From SG8-39 sp032125995 (GTDB lineage: Bacteria; Pseudomonadota; Gammaproteobacteria; Burkholderiales; SG8-39), in contig JAQBBQ010000267.1 in the NCBI GenBank assembly GCA_032125995.1, positions 5,502-69,501 on the forward strand: a stretch of 64,000 bases of DNA, written 5' to 3'. The notes under the pieces were generated by a model. The model was not told the origin of the DNA. It was given only the letters and a program-made list of their open reading frames with translations, and did not search any database. The translations under genes were made by a program, and so were the position numbers. Below, in pieces: positions 8,062-17,135 of this stretch (positions within the stretch are counted from its first letter, which is position 1; each line of letters starts with the position of its first letter).

Positions 8062-9518
8062 AGTGGCACCCCCGGGGGCACGCGCAGGTGCCAGTCGCTC
8101 GCCTGCTGATAGCGGTGCGCGACGCCGAGAAGCCGCGCCTCGGAAAAATAGTCGCCGGTCAACTGCAGGCCGACCGGCAATCCCTGCGCATCAAAGCCGC
8201 AGGGAATTGACAGCGCGGGCAAGCCCGCGAGCGGCGCAGGAATCGTGTAGATGTCGTTCAGGTACATCTGCACCGGATCGTCCATCTTCGAGCCGAGCGC
8301 GAACGCCGTACCCGGCGTGGTCGGTCCCATGATGACATCACAGGCCCGATACGCCGCGGAGAAATCCTCTGCGATCAGGCGCCGCAGCTTCTGCGCCTGC
8401 AGGTAGTAGGCATCGTAATAGCCATGCGACAAAACGTAGGTGCCGACGAGGATCCGGCGCTTGACCTCTTCGCCAAACCCCTCGGTGCGGGTTCGCGTGT
8501 ACAGGTCGACGAGGTCCTCGTAGTCCTGCGCGCGATGGCCATAGCGCACGCCGTCGTAGCGCGACAAGTTGGACGAGGCTTCGGCCGGCGCAAGCACGTA
8601 GTACACCGGCAGTGCGAGACCCGCGTTCGGCAGCCGGATCGGCACGGTCCGTGCACCCTGCGCGCCGAACCAGCGCAGGGCGTCCTCGACCCGCGCGCGC
8701 ACGTCTGCATCGAGGCCGTCGCCGAAAAATTCCTCGGGTACACCGATCCGCAGACCCGCCAGGTCGATATCGAGCATGCGGGAATAGTCTTCGGGCGCAC
8801 GGTCGATGCTCGTCGAATCGCGCCGGTCGAACCCCGCCATTGCGTTCAGCAGCAACGCGAGGTCCTGTGCCGTCTTGGCGATTGGCCCGCCCTGATCGAG
8901 CGACGAGGCGAAGGCGACCATGCCGTAGCGTGAAACGAGGCCGTAGGTGGGTTTGAGCCCACAGGTTCCGGTCAGCGCCGCGGGCTGGCGAATCGATCCG
9001 CCGGTGTCGGTTCCGGTCGCCGCGGGCGCCATGCGGGCGGCGACGGCCACCGCCGACCCTCCGGACGACCCCCCTGGCACGCAGTCGACGTTCCAGGCGT
9101 TGCGCACCGGCCCGAAGTACGAGGTCTCGGTCGACGAGCCCATCGCGAACTCGTCCATATTCGTTTTTCCGAGCATCACCGCGCCCGCGTCGGCGAGCTG
9201 CTCGATCACATGCGCGTCGTAGGGACTGACAAAATTTTCCAGCATGCGCGACCCGCAGGTCGTACGCAGGCCCTTGGTGCAATAGATGTCCTTGTGTGCC
9301 ATCGGGATGCCGGTGAGCGGGCCCGCATCGTCGCGCGCCAGACGCGCATCGGCACGCCGCGCGTCCGCGAACGTACGCGCCTCGTCGACCGTGATGAACG
9401 CGTTCAGTGTCCCGTTCAAGCGGCCGATCCGGTCGAGGAACAGCTGTGCAAGCTCGACGCTCGAAACGCGGCGCGCCGCAAGCGCGGATGATAGTTCTAC
9501 AACGCTGGCGTTCAGCAT
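8058..9518 (-). CDS. gatA: Asp/Glu-tRNA amidotransferase subunit A (amidase)
   Basis: A 486-residue amidase that hydrolyses glutamine and supplies ammonia to GatB. The amidase triad is visible: Lys76 in MAHKDI, Ser151 in PGGSSGGSA, Ser175 in TDTGGSIRQPA. The order and spacing match bacterial GatA. It sits between the frameshifted gatC (56 bases upstream) and the exported hypothetical (4-base overlap). The ATG at 9518 gives a start (MLNASVVELSSAL) typical of the family. Confidence 0.95.
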   Translation of the reverse strand: MLNASVVELSSALAARRVSSVELAQLFLDRIGRLNGTLNAFITVDEARTFADARRADARLARDDAGPLTGIPMAHKDIYCTKGLRTTCGSRMLENFVSPYDAHVIEQLADAGAVMLGKTNMDEFAMGSSTETSYFGPVRNAWNVDCVPGGSSGGSAVAVAARMAPAATGTDTGGSIRQPAALTGTCGLKPTYGLVSRYGMVAFASSLDQGGPIAKTAQDLALLLNAMAGFDRRDSTSIDRAPEDYSRMLDIDLAGLRIGVPEEFFGDGLDADVRARVEDALRWFGAQGARTVPIRLPNAGLALPVYYVLAPAEASSNLSRYDGVRYGHRAQDYEDLVDLYTRTRTEGFGEEVKRRILVGTYVLSHGYYDAYYLQAQKLRRLIAEDFSAAYRACDVIMGPTTPGTAFALGSKMDDPVQMYLNDIYTIPAPLAGLPALSIPCGFDAQGLPVGLQLTGDYFSEARLLGVAHRYQQASDWHLRVPPGVPL

Positions 9519-9574
9519 GTCATTCGCGGCCGACGCGCGCGTGCTCGCGCACTCACGGTTGCGGACCTGCCTGC

Positions 9575-9861
9575 CTACTCGATGACCTTCGGCACGAGGT
9601 ACAGGCCGCGCTCGACGGCCGGCGCGACCGCCTGGAACAGCGCCCGCTGGTCGCGCTCCGTAACCGCGTCCGGGCGCAGGCGCTGCACCAGGTCGAGCGC
9701 GTGGGACATCGGTTCGACGCCGCGCGTGTCGACCGCGCGCATCGCCCGATCATGCCGAGAACCCGGTTCAGGCGCTCGATCACGGCGACCGATTCCTCCG
9801 GGCGGATAGCCAGGCGGGCGAGGCGGGCCAGGCGGGCGACTTCTTCTTGGGAGAGCGACAT
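9575..9861 (-). CDS. gatC: Asp/Glu-tRNA amidotransferase subunit C, with a one-base frameshift
   Basis: The first half reads MSLSQEEVARLARLARLAI to LNRVLGMIG in one frame. The second half reads MRAVDTRGVEPMSHALDLV and ends VERGLYLVPKVIE in the next frame. Together they make a complete GatC of about 95 residues, the normal size. The break is at the plus-strand CCC run 9743-9745; one added base (GGGG on the coding strand) restores MIGAMRAVDTRGVEP. GatC holds GatA and GatB together and is normally essential where this pathway makes Gln-tRNA or Asn-tRNA. Loss beside an intact gatA and gatB is unlikely, so a sequencing error is the simplest reading. Confidence 0.8.
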
Positions 9862-9883
9862 TGTTGCAACGCAATAATCCCTT

Positions 9884-9899
9884 CTGTACGCCTGTACAG
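9884..9899. promoter_or_regulatory. Inverted repeat overlapping the mreB -35 region
   Basis: CTGTAC-GCCT-GTACAG is a perfect 6-bp inverted repeat with a 4-base spacer. It overlaps the proposed -35 element of the mreB promoter and lies just upstream of divergent gatC. This is a good place for a regulator to bind, but no factor is identified. Confidence 0.4.
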
Positions 9900-9920
9900 T
9901 GGGTTACGTTAGGGTATCAT
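9893..9920 (+). promoter_or_regulatory. Probable sigma-70 promoter of the mreB operon
   Basis: TGTACA (9893-9898, 4 of 6 to consensus), a 16-base spacer and TATCAT (9915-9920, 5 of 6) stand in the 178-base divergent gap between gatC and mreB. This would give a leader of about 110 bases before the mreB ATG. It is the best promoter match in this gap; it was found by eye only. Confidence 0.5.
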
Positions 9921-10039
9921 AGGAAGGCGGTTTCCAGCCGCCGCAGATTAGAGGAAGGATTAGTCCTGACGCGGCGTTAGGAGACGAACTTAAGGTACGA
10001 CACTAGAGAGTCGCCGAAAGCGACCGAACTGGAAGGAAA

Positions 10040-11083
10040 ATGTTTGGATTCCTACGTAGCTACTTTTCGAACGATCTAGCGATCGACCTCGGTACCGCAA
10101 ACACGCTGATCTACGTGCGCGGCAGAGGGATCGTGCTCGACGAACCTTCGGTGGTCGCGATTCGCCAGGAAAGCGGACCGAACGCGAAGAAGACCATTCA
10201 GGCAGTCGGCCGGGAAGCGAAGCTGATGCTCGGCAAGACGCCGGGCAACATCGTCGCGATTCGTCCGATGAAGGACGGCGTCATCGCCGACTTCACGGTC
10301 ACCGAGCAAATGCTCAAGCAGTTCATCAAGAAGGTTCACGACAACAAGCTGTTCTCGCCTAGCCCGCGCATCATCATTTGCGTGCCCTGCGGCTCGACGC
10401 AGGTCGAGCGCCGCGCGATTCGCGAAAGCGCGATCGGCGCCGGCGCCGGCCAGGTGTATCTGATCGAAGAACCGATGGCCGCAGCCATTGGGGCCGACAT
10501 GCCGGTGGCTGAAGCGACCGGCTCGATGGTCGTCGACGTCGGCGGCGGCACGACGGAGGTCGGTGTGATTTCGCTCGGCGGTATGGTGTATTCAGGCAGC
10601 GTGCGCGTCGGTGGCGACAAGTTCGACGAGGCGATCATCAACTACATCCGTCGCAATTACGGCATGCTGATCGGCGACGCGACCGCTGAAATGATCAAGA
10701 AGCAAATCGGCTCGGCGTTTCCGGGCTCTGAGGTGCGCGAAATCGACGTCAAGGGCCGCAACCTTGCCGAAGGTATTCCGCGCAGCTTCACGATTTCGTC
10801 GAATGAGATCCTCGAAGCGCTCACCGAACCACTCAATCAGATCGTCTCCGCGGTCAAGAGCGCACTCGAGCAGACGCCGCCGGAACTCGGCGCGGACATC
10901 GCGGAAAAAGGCATGGTGATCACGGGGGGCGGCGCGCTGTTGCGCGACCTCGACCGCTTGCTGATGGAAGAGACGGGCCTGCCGGTCATCGTCGCCGAAG
11001 ATCCCCTGACTTGTGTGGTGCGCGGTTCGGGCAAGGCACTCGAGCAGATCGATCAGTTCGGTCCGATTTTCACCAACGACTAA
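10040..11083 (+). CDS. mreB: Rod-shape actin homologue MreB
   Basis: A 347-residue bacterial actin that polymerises under the inner membrane and guides cell-wall elongation. The N-terminal amphipathic start (MFGFLRSYFS), phosphate-1 loop DLGTANTLIYV, PRIIICVPCG, VYLIEEPMAAAIGA, phosphate-2 VVDVGGGTTEVGVISLGG and the adenosine motif GMVITGGGALL are all present. GGAAGGA precedes the ATG. First gene of mreB-mreC-mreD-mrdA-rodA. Confidence 0.97.
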   Translation: MFGFLRSYFSNDLAIDLGTANTLIYVRGRGIVLDEPSVVAIRQESGPNAKKTIQAVGREAKLMLGKTPGNIVAIRPMKDGVIADFTVTEQMLKQFIKKVHDNKLFSPSPRIIICVPCGSTQVERRAIRESAIGAGAGQVYLIEEPMAAAIGADMPVAEATGSMVVDVGGGTTEVGVISLGGMVYSGSVRVGGDKFDEAIINYIRRNYGMLIGDATAEMIKKQIGSAFPGSEVREIDVKGRNLAEGIPRSFTISSNEILEALTEPLNQIVSAVKSALEQTPPELGADIAEKGMVITGGGALLRDLDRLLMEETGLPVIVAEDPLTCVVRGSGKALEQIDQFGPIFTND

Positions 11084-11114
11084 GCGCGCCTCGGCACCTC
11101 GGCGCTAGGTGCAC

Positions 11115-12041
11115 ATGGAGCACTCGCCGCCGCCGTTCTTCAAACGTGGTCCGGCGCCGGTAGTACGGCTCGCGTTCTTCGCCTCTCTGTCCTTTGCGCT
11201 GCTCGTTCTCGACGCGCGCTTCGGCTACGTGGAGGGCCTGCGCCATGTCTTGGCGCTCGCCGCCTATCCCTTCCAACAGGCCGCCACCGCGCCCGTCGCC
11301 ATCGCGCGGCGCGTGGCCGAATTTTTCGTCAGCCAACAACAGCTGCAGGCCGAAAACTCGACCCTGCGCGCGGAACTGCTCGACACCGCGCGCGACGCGC
11401 AGCGTTACGAGACCGCGGCGTCCGAGCTTGCCGAGCTCCGTCGCGTGAACGAAATGCGTGTGCGGCTCAAGCGCCGCACGATCCCGGCCGAAGTGCTCTA
11501 CAGCGGCCGTGATCCCTACGATTACAAGGTCATCCTCGACAAAGGCAGCCAGCATGCGATCGCCGCCGGCAGCCCGGTGCTCGACGCCGACGGCATTGTC
11601 GGGCAGGTGACGCGCGTGCACGCGCTGGTTTCCGAGGTGACCTTGCTCACCGACAAGGCGCAGGCGATCCCGGTTCAGGTCACGCGCAACGGTCTGCGTG
11701 CGGTCGCATTCGGCGCAGGCGCCTCGGGCACGATGGAGCTGCGCTTTCTCCCGGCCAACGCGGACGTGCGCAACGGCGACCGCTTGGTCACGTCAGGGAT
11801 CGACGGCACCTATCCGTCCGGTCTCGCGGTTGCAGAGGTCGTTCACGTCGAGCGCGACGCCGCGCAGGCGTTCGCACGGGTGATCTGCAAGCCCGTCGCG
11901 GGCGTCGATCGCAGCCGTTACGTGCTGGTGCTTGTGGGCGGCGAAGCGTTGCCGGCCTATCCGACGGCAGACACGGAACATGGCAGTACGCGGAGCGGGT
12001 CGCGGCGGGCCCGCCGAGGGAGCAAACGTGGAACCAAATAA
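11115..12041 (+). CDS. mreC: Rod-shape protein MreC
   Basis: A 308-residue periplasmic scaffold of the elongasome, anchored by one N-terminal helix (VRLAFFASLSFALLVLD, about 15-31). A coiled coil follows (about 65-105), then the beta-barrel MreC core: GRDPYDYKVILDKGS, AGSPVLDADGIVGQV, VTLLTDKAQAIPVQV and GDRLVTSGIDGTYPSG. I chose the ATG at 11115 because it gives MEHSPPPFF, the start usual in betaproteobacterial MreC; a GTG at 11109 would add two residues. The tail after residue 280 is basic (GSRRARRGSKRGTK). The end overlaps mreD by 14 bases. Confidence 0.93.
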   Translation: MEHSPPPFFKRGPAPVVRLAFFASLSFALLVLDARFGYVEGLRHVLALAAYPFQQAATAPVAIARRVAEFFVSQQQLQAENSTLRAELLDTARDAQRYETAASELAELRRVNEMRVRLKRRTIPAEVLYSGRDPYDYKVILDKGSQHAIAAGSPVLDADGIVGQVTRVHALVSEVTLLTDKAQAIPVQVTRNGLRAVAFGAGASGTMELRFLPANADVRNGDRLVTSGIDGTYPSGLAVAEVVHVERDAAQAFARVICKPVAGVDRSRYVLVLVGGEALPAYPTADTEHGSTRSGSRRARRGSKRGTK

Positions 12042-12537
12042 GCCGCAGCACATCCTGCTGCCGGTACGCGTGAGCACCATCATCGTCTCATTCGCGGCCG
12101 CGCTACTGCTGATGTTCCTGCCGTGGAACGACATGCGCCTGGTACCGGACTTCGTCGCCGTGGTGCTCGTATTCTGGTGCGTCCACCAGCCCCGGCGCGT
12201 CGGCCTCGGCGTTGGTTGGCTCATCGGGTTGGTGGCCGACGCCGGCAACGGCGTCCTTCTCGGGCAGCACGCGTTGGCGTACGCGCTGCTTGCATTCTTC
12301 GCGATCACGCTTTCGCGCCGGATCCTCTGGTTCAACCCCGGGTATCAGGCGCTGCACATCGCGCCGCTGCTCGTATTCGCGGAGGCGGTCGTGATGCTGG
12401 TGCGCCTCGCGACCGGCGCACCGCTGCCGGGTTGGTCGATCTTGGTCTCGCCCTTGGTCGGTGCGGCGCTGTGGCCTCTCGTTTCATGGCTGCTCTTGCT
12501 CCCGCAGCGTCGCGCACTCGAGGCGGGGTCGTTTTAG
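12028..12537 (+). CDS. mreD: Rod-shape protein MreD
   Basis: A 169-residue integral membrane protein with about five helices (ILLPVRVSTIIVSFAAALLL, FVAVVLVFWCVHQP, GVGWLIGLVADAGNGVLLG, ALAYALLAFFAITLS and a C-terminal pair). FLPWNDMRLVPDFV and GLVADAGNGVLLGQHAL are typical of MreD. The GTG at 12028 lies inside the end of mreC, giving a 14-base overlap; an upstream in-frame start would read through mreC and adds no family-like sequence. It works with MreC, PBP2 and RodA. Confidence 0.9.
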   Translation: MEPNKPQHILLPVRVSTIIVSFAAALLLMFLPWNDMRLVPDFVAVVLVFWCVHQPRRVGLGVGWLIGLVADAGNGVLLGQHALAYALLAFFAITLSRRILWFNPGYQALHIAPLLVFAEAVVMLVRLATGAPLPGWSILVSPLVGAALWPLVSWLLLLPQRRALEAGSF

Positions 12538-12551
12538 CACGCTTCCGACGC

Positions 12552-14465
12552 ATGGCCGCGATCACGGAAATCAGAAATACGGAACGCGACCTGCGCGCCT
12601 TCCGCGCCCGCGTTCTGGTTGCCATCGCATTCGTGCTCGCGGCATTCGGCGCACTGGGCGCGCGTTTTGTATGGCTACAGCTCGTGCAGTATGAGTACTA
12701 CCACACGCGCGCCGAAGACAACCGGATCGCGATTGTTCCGCTGCCGCCGCACCGCGGCCTGATTCTCGATCGTAACGGGCGCGTGCTCGCGCGTAACTAT
12801 TCCGCGTACACGCTTGAGATCGCCCCGCGCAAAGTTGACGATCTCGAGCGCACCATAGAAGCGCTCTCCACGCTCGTCGAAATCGGACCGCGGGATCGCA
12901 GCCGCTTCGGCAAGCACGTCGCCGAGGCGCGCAACGCCGAGAGCCTGCCGATCCGCACGCGATTGTCGGACGAAGAGGTCGCGCGCTTCGCAGTGAACCG
13001 TTACCGGTTCCCCGGTGTCGAGATTAAGGCGCGGTTGTTCCGTCAGTACCCGTTCGGCAGCACGGCGTCTCACGTGCTCGGCTATATCGGACGCATCAAC
13101 GAGCGCGATCTTGTGCAGCTCAATGCGCTCGGCGTCGAGGCAAACTATCGCGGTACCGAGTACATCGGCAAGCGCGGTGTTGAGGTGAGCTACCAGCAGT
13201 CGCTCCACGGCGTTACGGGCCTCGAACAGGTTGAGATCGACGCCGCCGGTCGCGGGATTCGCACCCTGTCGCGTACCGCGGCCCACCCCGGACGCAACGT
13301 GACGCTAACCCTCGACATCGGACTGCAGCAGGTCGCCGAGGCCGCGTTCAGCGGACGGCGCGGCGCGCTCGTCGCGCTCGATCCGGCAAACGGTGCGGTG
13401 CTCGCATTCGTGTCCGTGCCGGCTTACGACCCGAATCTTTTCGTCGACGGCATCGACGTACAAAGCTGGAAGGCGTTGATTACGTCGGCAGACCGGCCGC
13501 TCAACAACCGTGCGATCGCCGGCCTGTATCCGCCGGGCTCGACGTTCAAGCCATTCATGGCGCTCGCGGCACTCGAACTCGGCAAACGCACTCGCGAGAG
13601 CACGATTCAGGACCCTGGCTACTTTGCGTTTGGCGGGCGCCGGTTCCGCGACTCGCGGCTGGGTGGCCATGGCACGGTGGATCTGCGCAAGTCGCTGGTC
13701 GTGTCGTCCGACGTCTACTACTACCAGCTTGCGCACGACTTGGGCATCGTGGCGATCGCCGGCTTCATGCAGCAGTTTGGTTTCGGCGCACGCACGGGCA
13801 TTGATCTCGACGGCGAGGCGACGGGCGTTCTACCGTCGCCGCAATGGAAAAAGCAGCGTTTTCGGCGCCGGGAACAGCAACATTGGTACGCGGGGGAGAC
13901 GATTTCGGTCGGTATCGGCCAGGGCTATAACGCGTATACGCCACTACAGCTTGCGGCCGCGACTGCGGCGCTTGCGAACGGCGGCGCGCTGTATCGGCCG
14001 CACGTGGTGTCGAATATCGATGATCCTCGGTCCGGCGCGCGCGAGACGGTCACACCCCATCTGATCCGTCGGGTTGCCGTAAAGCCAGCGCATGTTGCCT
14101 TCGTGCGTGAGGCGATGGCCGGGGTAAACAGCGAGGGCACCGCTGCGGGTGCGTTTGCCGATGCGCAGTACACGAGCGCTGGAAAAACCGGGACCGCGCA
14201 GGTCGTTGGCATCAAGCAGAACGAGAAATACGACGCCAGCAAGCTCGACGAGCGCTTGCGTGATCACTCGCTGTTCATCGCGTTCGCGCCGATGACGAGT
14301 CCCAAAATCGCGCTCGCAGTGGTGGTCGAAAACGGCGGTTTCGGATCACGCGCCGCGGCGCCGATCGCGCGCATCGTGCTCGACTATTATCTCCTCGGCA
14401 AACGACCGGACGCGGTCGGCGCGCCGGCGCAGAAAGCGGGCAAGCTGCCTGCCGGGCGTCTCTGA
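12552..14465 (+). CDS. mrdA: Penicillin-binding protein 2 (elongation transpeptidase)
   Basis: A 637-residue class B PBP that crosslinks peptidoglycan during elongation, partner of RodA. One N-terminal helix (about 20-46) is followed by the pedestal domain (PPHRGLILDRNGRVLARN, SHVLGYIGRI, YIGKRGVE). In the transpeptidase domain the catalytic Ser330 is in PPGSTFKPF, the SxN-type motif is VVSSDVYYYQLA and the KTG motif is SAGKTGTAQV. The ATG at 12552 gives the usual start and length; the frame is open further upstream only by overlap with mreD. Its end abuts rodA. Confidence 0.96.
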   Translation: MAAITEIRNTERDLRAFRARVLVAIAFVLAAFGALGARFVWLQLVQYEYYHTRAEDNRIAIVPLPPHRGLILDRNGRVLARNYSAYTLEIAPRKVDDLERTIEALSTLVEIGPRDRSRFGKHVAEARNAESLPIRTRLSDEEVARFAVNRYRFPGVEIKARLFRQYPFGSTASHVLGYIGRINERDLVQLNALGVEANYRGTEYIGKRGVEVSYQQSLHGVTGLEQVEIDAAGRGIRTLSRTAAHPGRNVTLTLDIGLQQVAEAAFSGRRGALVALDPANGAVLAFVSVPAYDPNLFVDGIDVQSWKALITSADRPLNNRAIAGLYPPGSTFKPFMALAALELGKRTRESTIQDPGYFAFGGRRFRDSRLGGHGTVDLRKSLVVSSDVYYYQLAHDLGIVAIAGFMQQFGFGARTGIDLDGEATGVLPSPQWKKQRFRRREQQHWYAGETISVGIGQGYNAYTPLQLAAATAALANGGALYRPHVVSNIDDPRSGARETVTPHLIRRVAVKPAHVAFVREAMAGVNSEGTAAGAFADAQYTSAGKTGTAQVVGIKQNEKYDASKLDERLRDHSLFIAFAPMTSPKIALAVVVENGGFGSRAAAPIARIVLDYYLLGKRPDAVGAPAQKAGKLPAGRL

Positions 14466-15578
14466 GTGGAACTCACGTTCAGCACGATTCGGCGTCTCGC
14501 GCGCGCAAGCGTGGACAGCATTGACGCCACGCTGCTGACCGTCGCGCTATTGCTTGCCGCGCTCGGCGTCGCCACGCTGTACTCAGCAAGCGACGAAAGC
14601 CCGGCGCGTGTCATTGGGCAGCTACGGCATCTCGCGGTCGCCCTCTTCGCGATGTGGCTGATCGCGCGCGTGCCGCCGCAACTGCTCATGCGCTTTGCGG
14701 TTCCGGCGTACGTCGTTGGCGTGCTGCTATTGGTCGCCGTCGCCCTGTTCGGCGACGTCGTAAACGGCGCGCGGCGTTGGTTGAGCCTGGGTGTAATGCG
14801 ATTTCAGCCCTCGGAGATGATGAAGATCGCGATGCCATTGATGCTCGCGTGGTATTTTCACCGCGAGGAGGAAGACCTGCGGCGACGCGCATTTGTGGTC
14901 GCCGGTCTCCTCGTCGCGATTCCGGCGGTGCTCATTGCGCGTCAGCCCGATCTCGGCACTGCGCTGCTCGTCGCGGCGGCTGGTTTCTACGTCATCTTTT
15001 TCGCCGGCCTGCGCTGGAAGTCGCTGGGTACGCTGACGGCAATCGCCCTCTTGAGTCTCGCGCCAATCTGGGGATTACTCCACGATTACCAGCGCCGACG
15101 CATCCTCACCCTGCTCGATCCCACACAGGATCCACTCGGTGCGGGTTACCACATCATCCAGTCGACGATTGCGATCGGCTCGGGTGGCCTGTCCGGCAAA
15201 GGCTGGCTGAATGGCTCGCAGTCGCATCTCGAGTTCATTCCCGAGCGCCACACCGATTTCATCTTTGCGGTGTATTCAGAGGAGTTCGGTTTCATCGGCA
15301 GCTGCGTCCTGTTGTTGCTCTATGTGCTGCTGATCGCGCGCGGTCTGGTGATCGCAATGCAGGCGACGAACTGCTTTTCGCGTCTGCTGGCGAGCGCGAT
15401 CAGCCTGATGTTTTTCACCTATGCGTTCGTCAATATGGGCATGGTGTCTGGCGTCCTGCCGGTCGTCGGCGTGCCCTTGCCGTTTCTGTCCTATGGCGGC
15501 ACCGCGTTGCTGACCTTGTTCGTCGCCATCGGCGTGCTGATGAGCGTTCACAAGGACCGCAAGCTCATCAGGACCTGA
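14466..15578 (+). CDS. rodA: Peptidoglycan polymerase RodA (SEDS family)
   Basis: A 370-residue, roughly 10-helix SEDS glycosyltransferase that polymerises lipid II with PBP2. It starts with GTG in the base after the mrdA stop. Key stretches are visible: GARRWLSLGVMRFQPSEMMKI (SEDS loop), RQPDLGTALLVAA with the conserved Asp, GKGWLNGSQSHLEFIPERHTD, FIFAVYSEEFGFIGS and the end VGVPLPFLSYGGTALLT. The catalytic-type Asp and the ERHTDFIF loop are intact. Last gene of the mre operon. Confidence 0.95.
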   Translation: MELTFSTIRRLARASVDSIDATLLTVALLLAALGVATLYSASDESPARVIGQLRHLAVALFAMWLIARVPPQLLMRFAVPAYVVGVLLLVAVALFGDVVNGARRWLSLGVMRFQPSEMMKIAMPLMLAWYFHREEEDLRRRAFVVAGLLVAIPAVLIARQPDLGTALLVAAAGFYVIFFAGLRWKSLGTLTAIALLSLAPIWGLLHDYQRRRILTLLDPTQDPLGAGYHIIQSTIAIGSGGLSGKGWLNGSQSHLEFIPERHTDFIFAVYSEEFGFIGSCVLLLLYVLLIARGLVIAMQATNCFSRLLASAISLMFFTYAFVNMGMVSGVLPVVGVPLPFLSYGGTALLTLFVAIGVLMSVHKDRKLIRT

Positions 15579-15620
15579 GCGCCCGACCGCTGCGGAGGGT
15601 ATATTGCGGCGCGTCATAGA

Positions 15621-15650
15621 TATGAAACAGATTCCCGCATTATGAAATAG
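15621..15650. promoter_or_regulatory. Direct repeat upstream of aceA, possible operator
   Basis: TATGAAACAG (15621-15630) and TATGAAATAG (15641-15650) repeat with exactly 20 bases start to start, about two helix turns. They stand in the AT-rich 242-base gap between rodA and aceA, where the glyoxylate genes must be controlled. No convincing -35/-10 pair could be picked downstream. No regulator gene is next to it, and the family that would bind is unknown. Confidence 0.4.
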
Positions 15651-15820
15651 CGGCTGCATAAGCTGTTGTAAATGCTTGTTTTCAATTCCATCAGGTTCTC
15701 AAGACTAGATTGTTGCTGCGCGCCATCGGCGTCGGTTACTGTGGCCCATCCAGCCTGCAACGGCCTGCGTCCTTTGCCAGTCGGGCACTTCGCCATCCAG
15801 CCAACCGAAAGGAAGACTTC

Positions 15821-17131
<1,311 letters not shown>

Positions 17132-17135
17132 TGCA

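Noticed and set aside
5566..9748. Programmed ribosomal frameshifting in the DUF4124 gene and gatC
   Set aside because: Neither site has a convincing slippery heptamer or a downstream structure, and neither family is known to use it; homopolymer error is simpler.
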